From: Choanephora cucurbitarum
Lineage: Eukaryota; Mucoromycota; Mucoromycetes; Mucorales; Choanephoraceae
Assembly (NCBI GenBank): GCA_025331435.1
Contig: JAIWNI010000031.1
Location: forward strand, 124,001-188,000
Direction of reading: 5' to 3'
Length of the DNA stretch: 64,000 nucleotides
In this document: in pieces, positions 49,519-63,235 of the stretch
How positions within the stretch are numbered: the first letter of the stretch is position 1
How the letters are laid out: every line of letters begins with the position of its first letter
Made by a program: the position numbers and the translations under genes
Notes under the pieces: model-generated
Seen by the model: only the letters and a program-made list of their open reading frames with translations
What the model was told of the DNA's origin: nothing
Database searches by the model: none

Positions 49519-51212
49519 ATGGGACAACATCCAAGTAAAGCAAACACATCACTTACTTTTGGTTATATCAATCAAAATCGACAACAAGAGATAGACGAAG
49601 ATGAGATAGTTCGACCCAGAATCAGCCATCAACAGACCTCTGATTTTGTACTTGATCACCCTCACCTCTACCAACTTGAACATGTCTGCCATAGTTGTTC
49701 TCTCACCAAGCATGGCATCAATCAAACCACCCGCATCGAAGAAGATTGTACTCATTGTCGGCAATACAAAAGATTATCTGTTGTGCGTCGAACTCTGGCA
49801 GATGACTTAAGCTACATTGATACCACATACTATCCCAACATAGCCCACTATGTTAGCGAAAACAGTACTTTAGACGAAGATGGTGCATCCTCCTTACTTG
49901 ACCAAGACTCTTATGGCAGCGCTAGTCATAGCTATTCTCCTTCTCCAGATGAAATGGATGATAATGAAGATGGTGACACAGATACTTTAAGAGATGAACA
50001 AGGTTGGTCCAGACTAACGATGAGTGAATTCACTCCAAACACACTTCAACGGCTTGTTTCATCTCCATTACTTATGGTGGATCTGTCTGGAAAATCTTTG
50101 ATCAAACTAAGCTCCAGTATAGGCTATCTAAGTAATTTGACTAAACTAAATATGTATGTTGTCGACCAAGAGCTTTGATGCGTGATGGATTCAAAGTAGC
50201 TTATTTCTTGTTTCTCTTTAGATCAAATAACCAGATGATCAACTTGCCTCGAGCTATTGGTCAATTAAAGAACTTAAAGTCATTGAATGCAGCCGACAAT
50301 CAACTTGAATACCTTCCCGATACCATCACCAAATTGTCCAAGCTAAAAGCAATCAACATCAGTAACAACAAACTGACAGTGTTGCCTAAAGGAATAGATA
50401 GCTTACAGAATCTAGTAATCATCTTGGCCAACAACAATCAACTGACACAGTTACCTCGAGAGTTAGCTAGCCTTGAAAATTTAGTCACTCTCAATGTATC
50501 GCACAATCCGCTCTCTTCTATACCAGCCGAGATATCAACGCTCAAGTCTCTACGAAAACTTAGAGCAGAAGAATGTCCATTTGAGACTGAATTCGTCCAT
50601 TCTCTTGTCCATGATCCGCCCAGCTTGTTTGAGACATGTGCCCGCCAGATGATAAAGAATAAAATTAATTTGCCGGCTTATCTCAATCACTTTGTAGACT
50701 ACTTTAAGCGAAAGCAGACTTGCTCATTTTGCTTTGGGCCTTTCTTTGATTCATTTGTGACCCGTGGCAAGTTTATTGAAAGAGCCAATAGCCAGATGAT
50801 TGCACTGGATTATCAACTCTGCTGCGCTCATTGGACAGATGAACAGGATCGTATCTTAAATATGTTTTCCGCACCGTCTTATCGAGCACTGCATCTAGAT
50901 GAGAATCGACCAGAGTCATTACCGCCTTTGAATGAAGATATTCGGACAGAGGAAGTAAATTCGTACCCGCTATCCAATCCATCGGAAGGCCGCCGAAACT
51001 CGTCATATCACACCATATTATCGTTTGCTACATTGCACTCGAGACAAGCAGAGGAGGCAGATCAAATTCTGCAGAGAAGTCAACGCCACTCAAGTTCATT
51101 GTCACTTCAAAGCATACAAAAATCGAGTCATCTCAAACAAGGCTTTGTGCATCTTGGTACCAGATTGAATATTCGTAGTCATAGAAACCGAGAGAGAAGT
51201 GGCACCATTTGA
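49519..51212 (+). CDS. Leucine-rich-repeat protein with N-myristoylation signal and C-terminal Cys module
   Basis: Two exons, 49519-50153 and 50222-51212, 541 residues. The start MGQHPSKAN has Gly2 in a context suited to N-myristoylation, so membrane attachment is likely. Residues about 1-185 are low-complexity and acidic with scattered Cys (CHSCSLTKHG, CTHCRQYK, possible zinc pairs). About six leucine-rich repeats of the plant/Ras-suppressor spacing follow (LVSSPLLMVDLSGKSL, LPRAIGQLKNLKSLNAADNQ, LPDTITKLSKLKAINISNNK, LPKGIDSLQNLV, LPRELASLENLVTLNVSHN). After them comes a compact region with TCSFCFGPFFDSFVTRGKF and LCCAHW, a Cys/His set that may bind zinc, and a Ser-rich tail. I know similar fungal LRR proteins with this CSFC segment but no established function. 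Confidence 0.85.
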
Positions 51213-51318
51213 GGACTTGATCTCATTACTTCCTCTTCCTTAACAATAAATTTAGCTCTCTTTTTTTAAGATAAGATGCTTATGTAAAAAAAAATTTTGT
51301 AAACTTTTTCTTTATACT

Positions 51319-52349
51319 ATGTCACAACAAGAAACAGATACTTTATTACTAGGCGGCTTCGACTTTGATGGCGATGACTTTGTCACCAAAGAAAAGGCCA
51401 AGATAAACATTGCCCAAGTAGACTATAACGCTAAACTCGAAACAGACGGTGTAAATCTTACTTCGATGAAGTTCATTCAAAGCATCAAGTTTAACTGATT
51501 TGTTATCCTAGTGGTTTCACGATCATAAAAAGACAGTGGATGAACTCATGCTTGAACAACATGGTCCTAATCAGATCAGGAATGCTATTGAGCATGACTA
51601 CTTCTATAAGCGATATGATAAAGCTCTTACCTTAGCTCTTGGTTTCATTCGAGTCGCTCAAACTAATAAACAGTGCAAAGTATCAGGCACAAAAGAAATG
51701 ACTGATATTGCCATGCACTGTGCTGCTAAGTTGAATCGTTTGGATGTTTTGGAAGATTTGTTGGATAACAAAACAGTAAGTAAGCATATGTGTATAAATG
51801 CATTGCCCATTTATGCCATCTATTTATTGCTCGAAGCATGTACAAGATACAGGCCTGTTTTTAGTGCGAGGTAAATTTTATCCTATAATAGGCAAATACT
51901 CAGAGGCTATGGAAGCTTATGTGCAATACCAACGAGAGCGGAAGTTGGATTACCGAGTATGGTCAGGCATGGCTCAGGTATTCATGTTATCTGCAGCTAG
52001 ACGTCCTGCAGAAAACGAGATGAGATATCATTTAGCCAACCTATCAATGCAACGTGCTATTCATATCTTTACCAACAGCCGATGGAACAAGCGTATCGAT
52101 TTTGTACAAGCTCGATTTCAGAGGGATTTGGCGACTTTGGAGACTCGTTTGAAAGAGACTCAACAACATGGAGGACAGGCGGATAAGTTCGTAGAGTGGA
52201 TGAATTCAAGTGAGACAAAGGACAAACAACAAGCAGGTGGATTAGAAGAGTTCCATTGGGATGATATTATGTGGATATATAAGGATTGGGTGCTAAGACA
52301 AGATCTTGATTTAGCAGACCATGATATTAAGGCTGTCAAAGATCTATAG
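51319..52349 (+). CDS. Helical (TPR-like) protein of unknown function
   Basis: Three exons, 51319-51450, 51512-51775 and 51837-52349, 302 residues; joins are in frame (phase 0 throughout). The N-terminal 40 residues are acidic (GGFDFDGDDFVTKEK). The rest is predicted helical with repeats suggestive of tetratricopeptide folding: FYKRYDKALTLALGFIRVA, EMTDIAMHCAAKLNRLDVLE, GKYSEAMEAYVQYQRERKLD, YHLANLSMQRAIHIFTNSRW. The C-terminus is Trp/Asp-rich (EEFHWDDIMWIYKDWVLRQD). This layout recalls the uncharacterised animal protein C8orf76, but I am not certain. The acceptor at 51836 (CGAAG) is not a strong consensus and was chosen because it restores the frame. Confidence 0.75.
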
Positions 52350-53866
52350 TCATTGTATGTAATAAAATAGCTAGCAATGGTTTAATCAAGATGGTGAAAT
52401 TTATAAAGTCAGAAATATTCTTGCATTGATTTCTTTATGGGAGAATCGAACCCTGTCTTGGGCAGTTTGAGTCTTTGTGGTAGTATAATAGCGCATACCA
52501 TACCTGTGAGTAAAATACACTCTGGTGTGCAAGACCATGTCAAATCTTAGTAAGGATACCAACAAAGGACTGTTGCTGTTGTATACTAGTCTCCAAGCAA
52601 CCTCCCCTGGATGAATCGCAATACATTGGTATTTCAGCTAGGTGGTATTAACTAACCACTATCAGCTTGACACCAGGCCCCATCTAAAAAAAATATCCAG
52701 TCATCTTGTTCATTTAATGTCAAGACTCAATAATTGCATAGATACAAAACCTTCAGATTTTAGTCTATAGAAAACGGCTAAGATTCGCTTGAAGAGTTGT
52801 GCCATACACTTTATCTTAGACGTCCCGTATAGATCCGTCCTACAAAATAAATGCCTTGATTATAGATCAAACATGGTTTTCTTTTCTTTTGTTGATACTC
52901 ATTTACGTTAAAGTAGTCTTCTCTCCCTACTTCTTTTTGCTTTATTAGGCTGGAATCTAATCATGTAACTATTTTGCATGGAAAGCTGGGTTTTGCTGAT
53001 CAAGCCATTCTGTCAGTTTCCCTTTCCATCTTTTATGTATAGCGACCAAAGAAGTAGGACCATCATACTCTTCAACTCAAATACGATATGCCATACGCAA
53101 TGCTTATGATCACTTGCCACTTATGAAATTCACTTGAGAGATATGATCAGGATTGGCTTTATTGTCCATTAAATTGATGTATTTATATCAAGTTCAAAGC
53201 TAATTTCTCTCATATCATTTGTTCAAAGAACGTTTCTTACATCTCTTTGAAGTTTATAGAACACTGAGATAATCAACAGAGTAACCATAACAAACCTCGT
53301 TTTGACTACTTGAGGAGACTAATAGTACAATGGTTTTTTGTCTTATGATTTGACTTGAAACAGCATTTGTTAAGATCTTGATTTTTTCTGACTTCTCTAT
53401 CCTTACCAATTTTGCAAAATGAAATGTCAATCCTTTTGAGCTAGATTTAGTGACAAAATCAACAAGCGTGTTACTGATTGAGTATCATCTGGCAAGACAT
53501 TTAAGAGATTTTATATACCATGACCCTCATATATTATATGATCAGACTTCTTTTTATAACATTGCCGTCTTTTTTTTTACTAATAACAACATTTACCTAT
53601 CAACTTAGCAAATTTCGGGAAGCATTTCAATATATTTCTTTTGATATCATTCAACAAATCGTGGTATACAGGAGTTTTGATTGGAAGTCTTGCCATTTCT
53701 TACAAGTTTTAAAGGCCTTCCAAATATGGAAGGTAATCAAAAGGCAACGTCATCGTCGTTGGTTGGGGGTCAAGAGTTGAGCGGACAATGTGGATACTCA
53801 TTTATTTGCGCTCGATTTTTTTCTTTTTTTTTTTGAATAGGACTGACAACCACTTACAATAATCCC
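52350..53866. other. Intergenic region with a possible tRNA-like remnant
   Basis: No gene. At 52438-52454 the minus strand reads GGGTTCGATTCTCCCAT, which resembles a tRNA T-arm, but no matching acceptor stem or D-arm can be folded around it. T-runs at about 53815-53835 precede NDUFS6. Confidence 0.5.
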
Positions 53867-54402
53867 ATGCTTCGACAATCGATTCAACACCTCAGACCTT
53901 CTACAGTGCGTCAAGCTAGCTTGAAGAGTTTGTATGCTTCTTACACAACCTCTCTTCGCCCCACCGAGAAGCCTGTTGCCCCTGAAGTTCAACAAGCTGC
54001 TAACCGCACCACCACTTGGTCTGCCACTCAACGTCCCAAGTCTCAAGCTTTAGTTGGTCCTCGCTTTGAACAAATTGACCTTGACACTCAAGTAAGATTT
54101 GAAAGGAAGAAAATGAAATGAGAATCAATTATTCATATAGATTTGACTAGCCTAACCCTATGGCTGCTATCGAGCTTATTGCTGAAGAACCTATTCGATT
54201 TGTCAACAAGCGTATTGCTCACTGTGATGGTGGCGGTGGACCCTTAGGTCACCCTAAGATTTACATCAACTTGGATAAGCCTGGACCTCATCCTTGTTCT
54301 TACTGTACGTCATAATTGATTGGGCTTAAGAAGGATACTGACATTTTCTTTTCTTTTTTAGGTGGTATTCGTTTCCAAAAGCCTGAAGGACACCACCATT
54401 AG
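53867..54402 (+). CDS. NDUFS6: NADH:ubiquinone oxidoreductase subunit NDUFS6 (13 kDa, zinc-binding)
   Basis: Accessory subunit of mitochondrial complex I, in the hydrophilic arm, carrying a zinc ion. Exons 53867-54091, 54151-54304 and 54362-54402 give 139 residues. The N-terminus is a mitochondrial presequence (MLRQSIQHLRPSTVRQAS). The conserved C-terminal domain is complete: NPMAAIELIAEEPIRFVNKR, then AHCDGGGGPLGHPKIYINLD and HPCSYCGIRF, with Cys, His and the CxxC pair that bind zinc. The last codons encode three His. It fits NUMM/NDUFS6 of other fungi in length and order. Confidence 0.96.
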
Positions 54403-55192
54403 ACGCCCTCTTTCTCTCCCTCTCTCTCTTTCTTCTGTGTGTATTTAATAAATAAGCAAGACATCAACTTTCATTGCAGAATAATTTGGATCTCTTTCTC
54501 TCTGATACAACTTGGGTTGGTTTTTTTTAGTTTCACTACTGTGTCTAGAAAGGAGAGACTATTTGCAATTTGTTGCATAGCTATGGCTTCTTTTAGGCAA
54601 CAAGTCTTGATTAGGTTGGAATTGATTTGGCAGGATTATAGATGTTGATGAATGCTATTCTTCTCATCTATAGAATTCTTGAATGAAGATATGCATAATC
54701 AATCTAATTGCGTATTCTTTAATTAAACAAGAATAGACAACAAATTAGAATTGATTGTATAGGTACATCACTTGTACTTCTAATCTCTCGTTGCATTGTA
54801 TTCATTAGATGTCTCTAAAGAAACGCATCATGTAGAGGGGCATAAACTAGTCCAGAATGGCTAACATAAGTAGATGTACGGAAAGTATTTCAATCGACAT
54901 CAAATAGCAAGAAAAACGGAAATAAACCAACAGTAATTACACAGAAAGACGAGACTGTATAATTGCTAGAGCAACAATAAAGTCAATACTACAATAATAC
55001 CAAGTGCTGCTGTAGCTACTTCAAAACATATTGAATATTTGTAACACGTTTTGCTAGCTGTAAGAGAGACAGAAAAACGTCTGACTGAATCTGGAGATAA
55101 TATTGTTGTATTTGAATGGACAATTCTCAGAAATAATGTGTAACTTCATTTTTCACTTCTTTTATTCTTTTTATTAGTTATATTCCAAGAGA
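54403..55192. other. Intergenic region between NDUFS6 and the auxilin gene
   Basis: About 790 bases, AT-rich; CT repeats (about 54410-54435) belong to the NDUFS6 3' UTR. Nothing else seen. Confidence 0.5.
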
Positions 55193-57706
55193 ATGGATGA
55201 CTTGTTAGATCTTAACTGGTCTTCTAACACGAACGCAACTTCAACACCGCCACCTTCCTCTTCTTCAATTAAACTAGATTCAAAGCCGAAAGATGCTTTC
55301 GCTGACTTATTGTCAACACCAGCCAAACCAGTAGATGTCACCAAACTATCTATGTTAGAACAACAGCGACTTAAACAACAACAACAGCAACAACAACCAT
55401 CTTGGGCATCACCTCAACGATCAGCAACGCCTCTATCTCAGCATACCATGACGCCTAGCCCTAAAAGCAGTGCTGCTCCTTCCCCTTCTCTGTCTGCTAC
55501 CACCAACACAAAGTCGTCTCTAGATGACCTATTGGGCTCGTTTGGTACGCCTAAAAAGCAAAATCAGCCAGACAAGCATATGCCATTGAATCAGTTGTAA
55601 GCAACATTTTCTCTTTGTTGATTTTGTAGTATTTCTCACTAGAGTGTCTATATAGACGTGCTCAAATGCATACTGCACCTATGACGCATCAGTCAGAAAA
55701 CGACTGGGATTTCGACTTCTTGAGCAGTAAATCAAACACAACAAACACCAGTGTCAGCAAGGACAATTTGGATCCATTTGATATGGATTCACTAACACAA
55801 AATACATCTGTACCTGTTGCTGAAATAGAGCAAGAGGATGATAACCCGTTGGGTATCCTTGCCGAACCTGCCAATGTCTCTGCTTCATTTAGCCAGCCTG
55901 AATCAACACCTCCCTCGCCACCTCTCCAAAATAAGGATGAAATTAGCGATGAACAAGAAGATGAGATGGTAGCTCATTTGATTGATATGGGATTTAGTAT
56001 GAGACAATCCAAATTTGCGCTTGAAGCGACGGGCGGTCATGATCTTCAAGCAGCTATTGATTTGCTTGTACAGCATACTGAAGAACAACAACAACAACAA
56101 CAGCAGCAGCAGCAACAACAAGAACAACAACAACAGCAGCAAAGACAACAACAACAACAACGGCAAGAAAGCGATATGCATATCCAAAGTGAAAAGCTTA
56201 TGTCGCAAGCTCAAGAGTTAGGTGGCTTTCTGTATAAGAACGCCACTTCTTATCTTAAAGCAGGCCGTCAAAAGGTGACAAAGGCAGTAACAGATTGGCA
56301 GGAACAACAGCGCACACAACGACTTCAAGAATCTTCCGGTCGGCCCAAATGGATGACAGATCAGACGCAGGAACCACACATGATCTCAAAGACAGTAGAG
56401 CGTTTTGCAGATGATCAAGACAGCGATGATGAGTCGAAAGAACAAGCAAGAGCGCTAGCTCTTCAGAAGAATGAATTAAGAAAGAAGAGGCAGGAAGAAC
56501 AAAAGAAGAAAGAAGCAATGATAACTGAGGATACTTATGTATCGCCCTCAAGGCGTCGTCCTGCTAGCAGTGGTCGATCAACACCTTGCTCGGCGCCACC
56601 ACCATCATCATCACCTATACCTGCTAAAGTAACAATTACTGCCTCACCTCAGCCTGTCAAGTCATCCGTAAATCGACCTAGAGTGACCGCTTCACCTACT
56701 GTAATGGTACAAGTGAATCAAGCAAGAGAACTGGGCAACCAAAAATTCAAGTTAGGTCAATTTGGGGACGCAGAGACAGCTTACTCACAAGCAATTGAAT
56801 TGTTGCCTTCTGGCCATGACCATCTTGTATTACTCTGCAACAATCGAGCAATGACACGCCTCAAGACTGGTGAATATAAGCGATGTATTGAAGATTGTGA
56901 TAAGGCTATCGCTATCAATCGTCAGAACAACGATGGCGGTGATATCGAAGTAGAAGGTGTTACGATTGTTTGGCGCGACCAAATGACGAAATCACTATAT
57001 CGTAAAGCAGAGGCATATGAAAACCTTGAAAACTATCAAGAGGCTTTAACCGTCTATGGCCACCTCGTCAAACTTGAAGGAACTCAGAATTTAAAAGTCA
57101 ATCGAGGCATGGCTCGTTGTCGACAAGCACTCAATCCAAAGCGGCCCCCTAAAGCATCTTCGGCATCAGTATCATTGTCACCATCACCACAACCAAAACA
57201 AGATTTGATGTCTGTGTTTGACCCAAGCAAACAAACATCTTCGTCACCTGTATCTGAAGAGGAATTAAAAAAGAGTAAGGCGGTGACTGCCATGCGTGCT
57301 AAGGCAGCTGAACAGGAAGCAGAGGAAGCAGAACGATTAGAAAAGACAGATGCTGTCAATGCTCGTTTGACTGCTTGGAAAGCAGGTAAAGAGCAGAACC
57401 TGCGCGCTTTGTTGGCCACCCTAGATACCCTTTTATGGCCTGGAGCACAATGGAAAGGTGCTCAAATGAGTGAACTGATTAATCCAAAGAAATGCAAAAT
57501 CTGTTATATGAAGGCTATTGGCAAAGTTCATCCCGATAAGGTAACCTCTATTGATGTCAGGTTTTTGTTTCTTTTGAACTAATTTAATTTTCCTTCTACA
57601 TAAGCTTCCAACAGATGTCACAGTTGAACAGAGAATGATTGCAAGTGGTATTTTTGCTGCACTAAACGAAGCATGGGATGCCTTTAAGACACAAAACCAA
57701 ATGTAA
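55193..57706 (+). CDS. SWA2: Auxilin-like clathrin-uncoating factor (Swa2 homologue)
   Basis: J-domain cofactor that recruits Hsp70 to uncoat clathrin vesicles. Exons 55193-55596, 55656-57540 and 57605-57706 give 796 residues. The N-terminus has clathrin/adaptor-type short motifs (MDDLLDLNW, AFADLL, LDPFDMDSL with DPF). A UBA domain lies at about 236-276 (MVAHLIDMGFSMRQSKFALE), followed by polyGln (about 56082-56165). A TPR domain spans about 485-620 (ARELGNQKFKLGQFGDAETA, AMTRLKTGEYKRCIEDCDKA, YRKAEAYENLENYQEAL). The C-terminal J domain (about 728-796) contains the HPD tripeptide (GKVHPDK) and ends ALNEAWDAFKTQ. UBA, TPR and J in this order is the Swa2/Aux1 architecture of yeast, not animal auxilin, which has a PTEN-like part. 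Confidence 0.95.
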
Positions 57707-57853
57707 CATTATTAGACATACCCTTGATATAAAAAAAACCACTAAGACTATTTTAAATATGACGCCAATATTTCAAAACGTTCAAATAATGAATTGCTTG
57801 GCTATTCATCTTATCGTTTTCTTTTCATTTATCTATATTGTTTGTAATTAATA

Positions 57854-59025
57854 ATGTCTTCTGATAATACATTTACTGCTTATGCTGGTGTCGCTAAAGA
57901 CAAGCCCCTTGAAAAGATGCAACTTGAATTGAGAGAATGGGATGAAGATTGTGTTCAAATTGATATCACTCACTGTGGTATTTGTGGTAGCGATGTAATA
58001 TATTGCAGCTTACGCATTTATACAAGTTACTTATACAATGTATGTAGATTCACACACTTGATCAAGGCGATCAATGGGGTGCCACTGACTATCCATGTGT
58101 AGTGGGTCATGAGATTACTGGTGTTGTTACTCGGATTGGTAAAAATGTTACACATGTCAAAGAGGGCGATCGTGTTGGTATTGGTGCTCAATCTGGCAGT
58201 TGTCATCACTGTTCTCATTGTGAAGAAGGCATGGAAAATCTTTGTTACAATGGCCATGTAGGCACTTATAACGGTAAATACGAAAACGGCAGCAAGTCTT
58301 ATGGTGGCTATGCTGATAAATGGCGTGGTGATCGTCGCTTTGTCTTCAAGATTCCCGATCACCTTTCTAACGAAGTGGCTGCCACTTTCTTCTGCGCTGG
58401 TGTCACCACTTTTGCTCCTCTCAGACGTTCTGGCGTCAATGAAGAATCAGTAGTTGGCATTATGGGTCTCGGTGGTCTTGGACATTATGGTGTCCTCTGG
58501 GCAAAGGCTATGGGCGCTAAGGTCATTGGTATGTCCCATAGCGATAAGAAGCGTGATGTGGCTAAAGAACTCGGTTGTGACGAATACTTGGTTACAAGCG
58601 ACCCAGAACAGATGAAAAAGTACAAAAAGCAATTGACTCATATTCTCTGCACTGGTTGTAGTCCTGATTTTAAATGTAAGTCGACTCTTGTCAATCTTAA
58701 AGCTACCTCTTGAACTAACACTTCTTTTTGTTTTTCTTAAGGGTCTGACTATCTTTCACTCTTACATGGTAATGGCTATTTCCTTAATGTCAATTTCCCT
58801 GAATGGGAATTCCCTCCAATTCCTCCTCTTGTTTTGATCTTCAATCAATGCTTCATCCATGGTTCTGCTATTGGCTCCCCTAAGGAAATTGAAGAAATGC
58901 TCAAATTTGCTGAAGAAAAGCAAGTCAAGCCTTGGATTCAGAAGTATCCTATGAAAGATGTGCAAAAAGCTGTAGATGACTTTAGAGCTGGCAAGCCTAG
59001 ATTCAGATTCGTCTTGGAAAACTAA
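57854..59025 (+). CDS. Zinc-dependent alcohol dehydrogenase, cinnamyl-type (Adh6/Adh7-like)
   Basis: Medium-chain reductase, probably NADP(H)-dependent, reducing aldehydes. Exons 57854-57994, 58048-58675 and 58742-59025, 350 residues. Catalytic zinc ligands: Cys in HCGICGSD (exon 1 end) and the GHEITG His-Glu; structural zinc Cys set CHHCSHCEEGMENLC; the dinucleotide fold GLGGLGHYG. The order and the block SYGGYADK fit the CAD family, represented in yeast by Adh6/Adh7. The gene lies 147 bases downstream of SWA2 and just upstream of an aldo/keto reductase, both on the same strand. Substrate cannot be told from sequence. Confidence 0.92.
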
Positions 59026-59354
59026 AAAAAAAAAAATTATCGTTTTATTCTTTGTACATGTAAAATAAATCCCAAATGATAATTACTACGATCGAACAAC
59101 GTGTGAAATAAAAGCTGTTTATCTTTTTTTTTTTGCATGACTGTATTTTCCTTTTTGCATTGTAGTTTCGCCTCAAAATACATGTCTTTTCCCGGAAGTT
59201 GCAATGATTGTAAAAATGGAAAAAGTCAAAGACGTAAGCTTTGTGTCTAAATTAGGTCATTTTTTTTAGTTGTTGGTGATAAACTTTGTTTTAAAAAGAA
59301 ACTAATAGAAACTCTTTTTCCTTATTCTTGTTCTTCTTTCTTGCAATAGAAAAA
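59026..59354. other. Spacer between the two reductase genes
   Basis: 328 bases, AT-rich with T-runs. The AAATAG just before the start at 59355 resembles an intron acceptor, so a 5' UTR intron is possible. Confidence 0.45.
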
Positions 59355-60401
59355 ATGACTAGTCAAACGAAGCCAACAACCAAAATGCAATATGTTCGTC
59401 TGGGAAATACCGGATTGAGAGTATCTCGTATCTGTCTTGGTTGTATGTCTTATGGTAACTCAAGATGGAGTCCCTGGGTCAAGGAAGAAGCCGAATCCAT
59501 TGCCGACATCAAAGAAGCTTACAATTTGGGTATCAACTTCTTTGATACAGCTGATACCTATTCTAACGGTGATAGTGAGCGCATTCTTGGTAAGGCCTTA
59601 AAGGAAATCAATGCACCTCGAGGACGTGTGGTTGTTGCTACAAAGGTTTTTGCTCCAGTTTATGATGATACTGGTTTTTCATCCCGAGACTCTGTCAAAA
59701 ACAACCCCGACATGGTCAACCGTCATGGTCTCTCTCGTAAGCACATATTGGATGCTGTTGATGCTTCTTTGGAGCGTTTGGGATTGGATTACATTGATCT
59801 GTACCAAATTCATCGCCTGGATACCGATACCCCTATGGAAGAGATTATGGAAGCTTTGAATGATGTTGTACGTTCTGGTAAGGTGAGATACATTGGTGCT
59901 AGTAGTATGGCTGCCTGGCAATTCCAAAAACTCAATAACATCGCTGAGCGCCGTGGTTGGGCCAAGTTTGTTTCTATGCAAAACCTTTATAACATGCTCT
60001 ATCGTGAAGAAGAACGTGAGATGGCACCTTATTGTTTGGATGCTGGTATTGCTTGGATTCCATGGTCTCCTTTAGCTATGGGCGAATTGACTGGTAAGAA
60101 CAGAGGCAAGACAACACGTAGTGATACTTGGTTCAGCATGAAAAGCATGACTGCTACTCAAGCTGAATGCAATGAGGTTATTGTTGATCGCTTAGAGGAA
60201 ATTGCTAAGAAGCATAACGCTACTTGTGCTCAAGTTGCTTTAGCTTGGCAATTCACAAAGCCCTATGTCAGCAGTCCCATCATTGGCGCCAGTAAAATTG
60301 AGCATTTGTACGATATTGTAGGCTCTTTAGACATCAAGCTCTCAGAGGAGGATGTCAAATACTTGGAAGAGCCTTATACCCCTAAGCGAGCTATGTTTTA
60401 A
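59355..60401 (+). CDS. Aldo/keto reductase
   Basis: Single-exon gene, 348 residues, NADPH-dependent reductase of the AKR superfamily, related to yeast aryl-alcohol-dehydrogenase-type and bacterial YajO-like members. Catalytic tetrad visible: Asp and Tyr in FFDTADTYSNG, Lys in VVVATKVF, His in YQIHRLD. The TIM-barrel series continues with GKVRYIGASSMAAW, QNLYNMLYREEEREM, WIPWSPLAMGELTG and the cofactor-binding SSPIIGASKIEHL. The start at 59355 is preferred over the in-frame Met at 59328, since the extra residues are hydrophobic and may belong to a 5' UTR or intron. No intron inside, unlike most neighbours. Good codon bias suggests solid expression. Confidence 0.93.
   Translation: MTSQTKPTTKMQYVRLGNTGLRVSRICLGCMSYGNSRWSPWVKEEAESIADIKEAYNLGINFFDTADTYSNGDSERILGKALKEINAPRGRVVVATKVFAPVYDDTGFSSRDSVKNNPDMVNRHGLSRKHILDAVDASLERLGLDYIDLYQIHRLDTDTPMEEIMEALNDVVRSGKVRYIGASSMAAWQFQKLNNIAERRGWAKFVSMQNLYNMLYREEEREMAPYCLDAGIAWIPWSPLAMGELTGKNRGKTTRSDTWFSMKSMTATQAECNEVIVDRLEEIAKKHNATCAQVALAWQFTKPYVSSPIIGASKIEHLYDIVGSLDIKLSEEDVKYLEEPYTPKRAMF

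Positions 60402-63235
<2,834 letters not shown>

Noticed and set aside
52430..52510. Possible tRNA gene on the minus strand
   Set aside because: Only the T-arm-like sequence is present; the T-stem has mismatches and no acceptor or anticodon stem folds.
53520..53780. 86-codon hydrophobic frame upstream of NDUFS6
   Set aside because: T-rich DNA gives hydrophobic codons by chance; no signal of a real small membrane protein such as conserved ends or splice sites.
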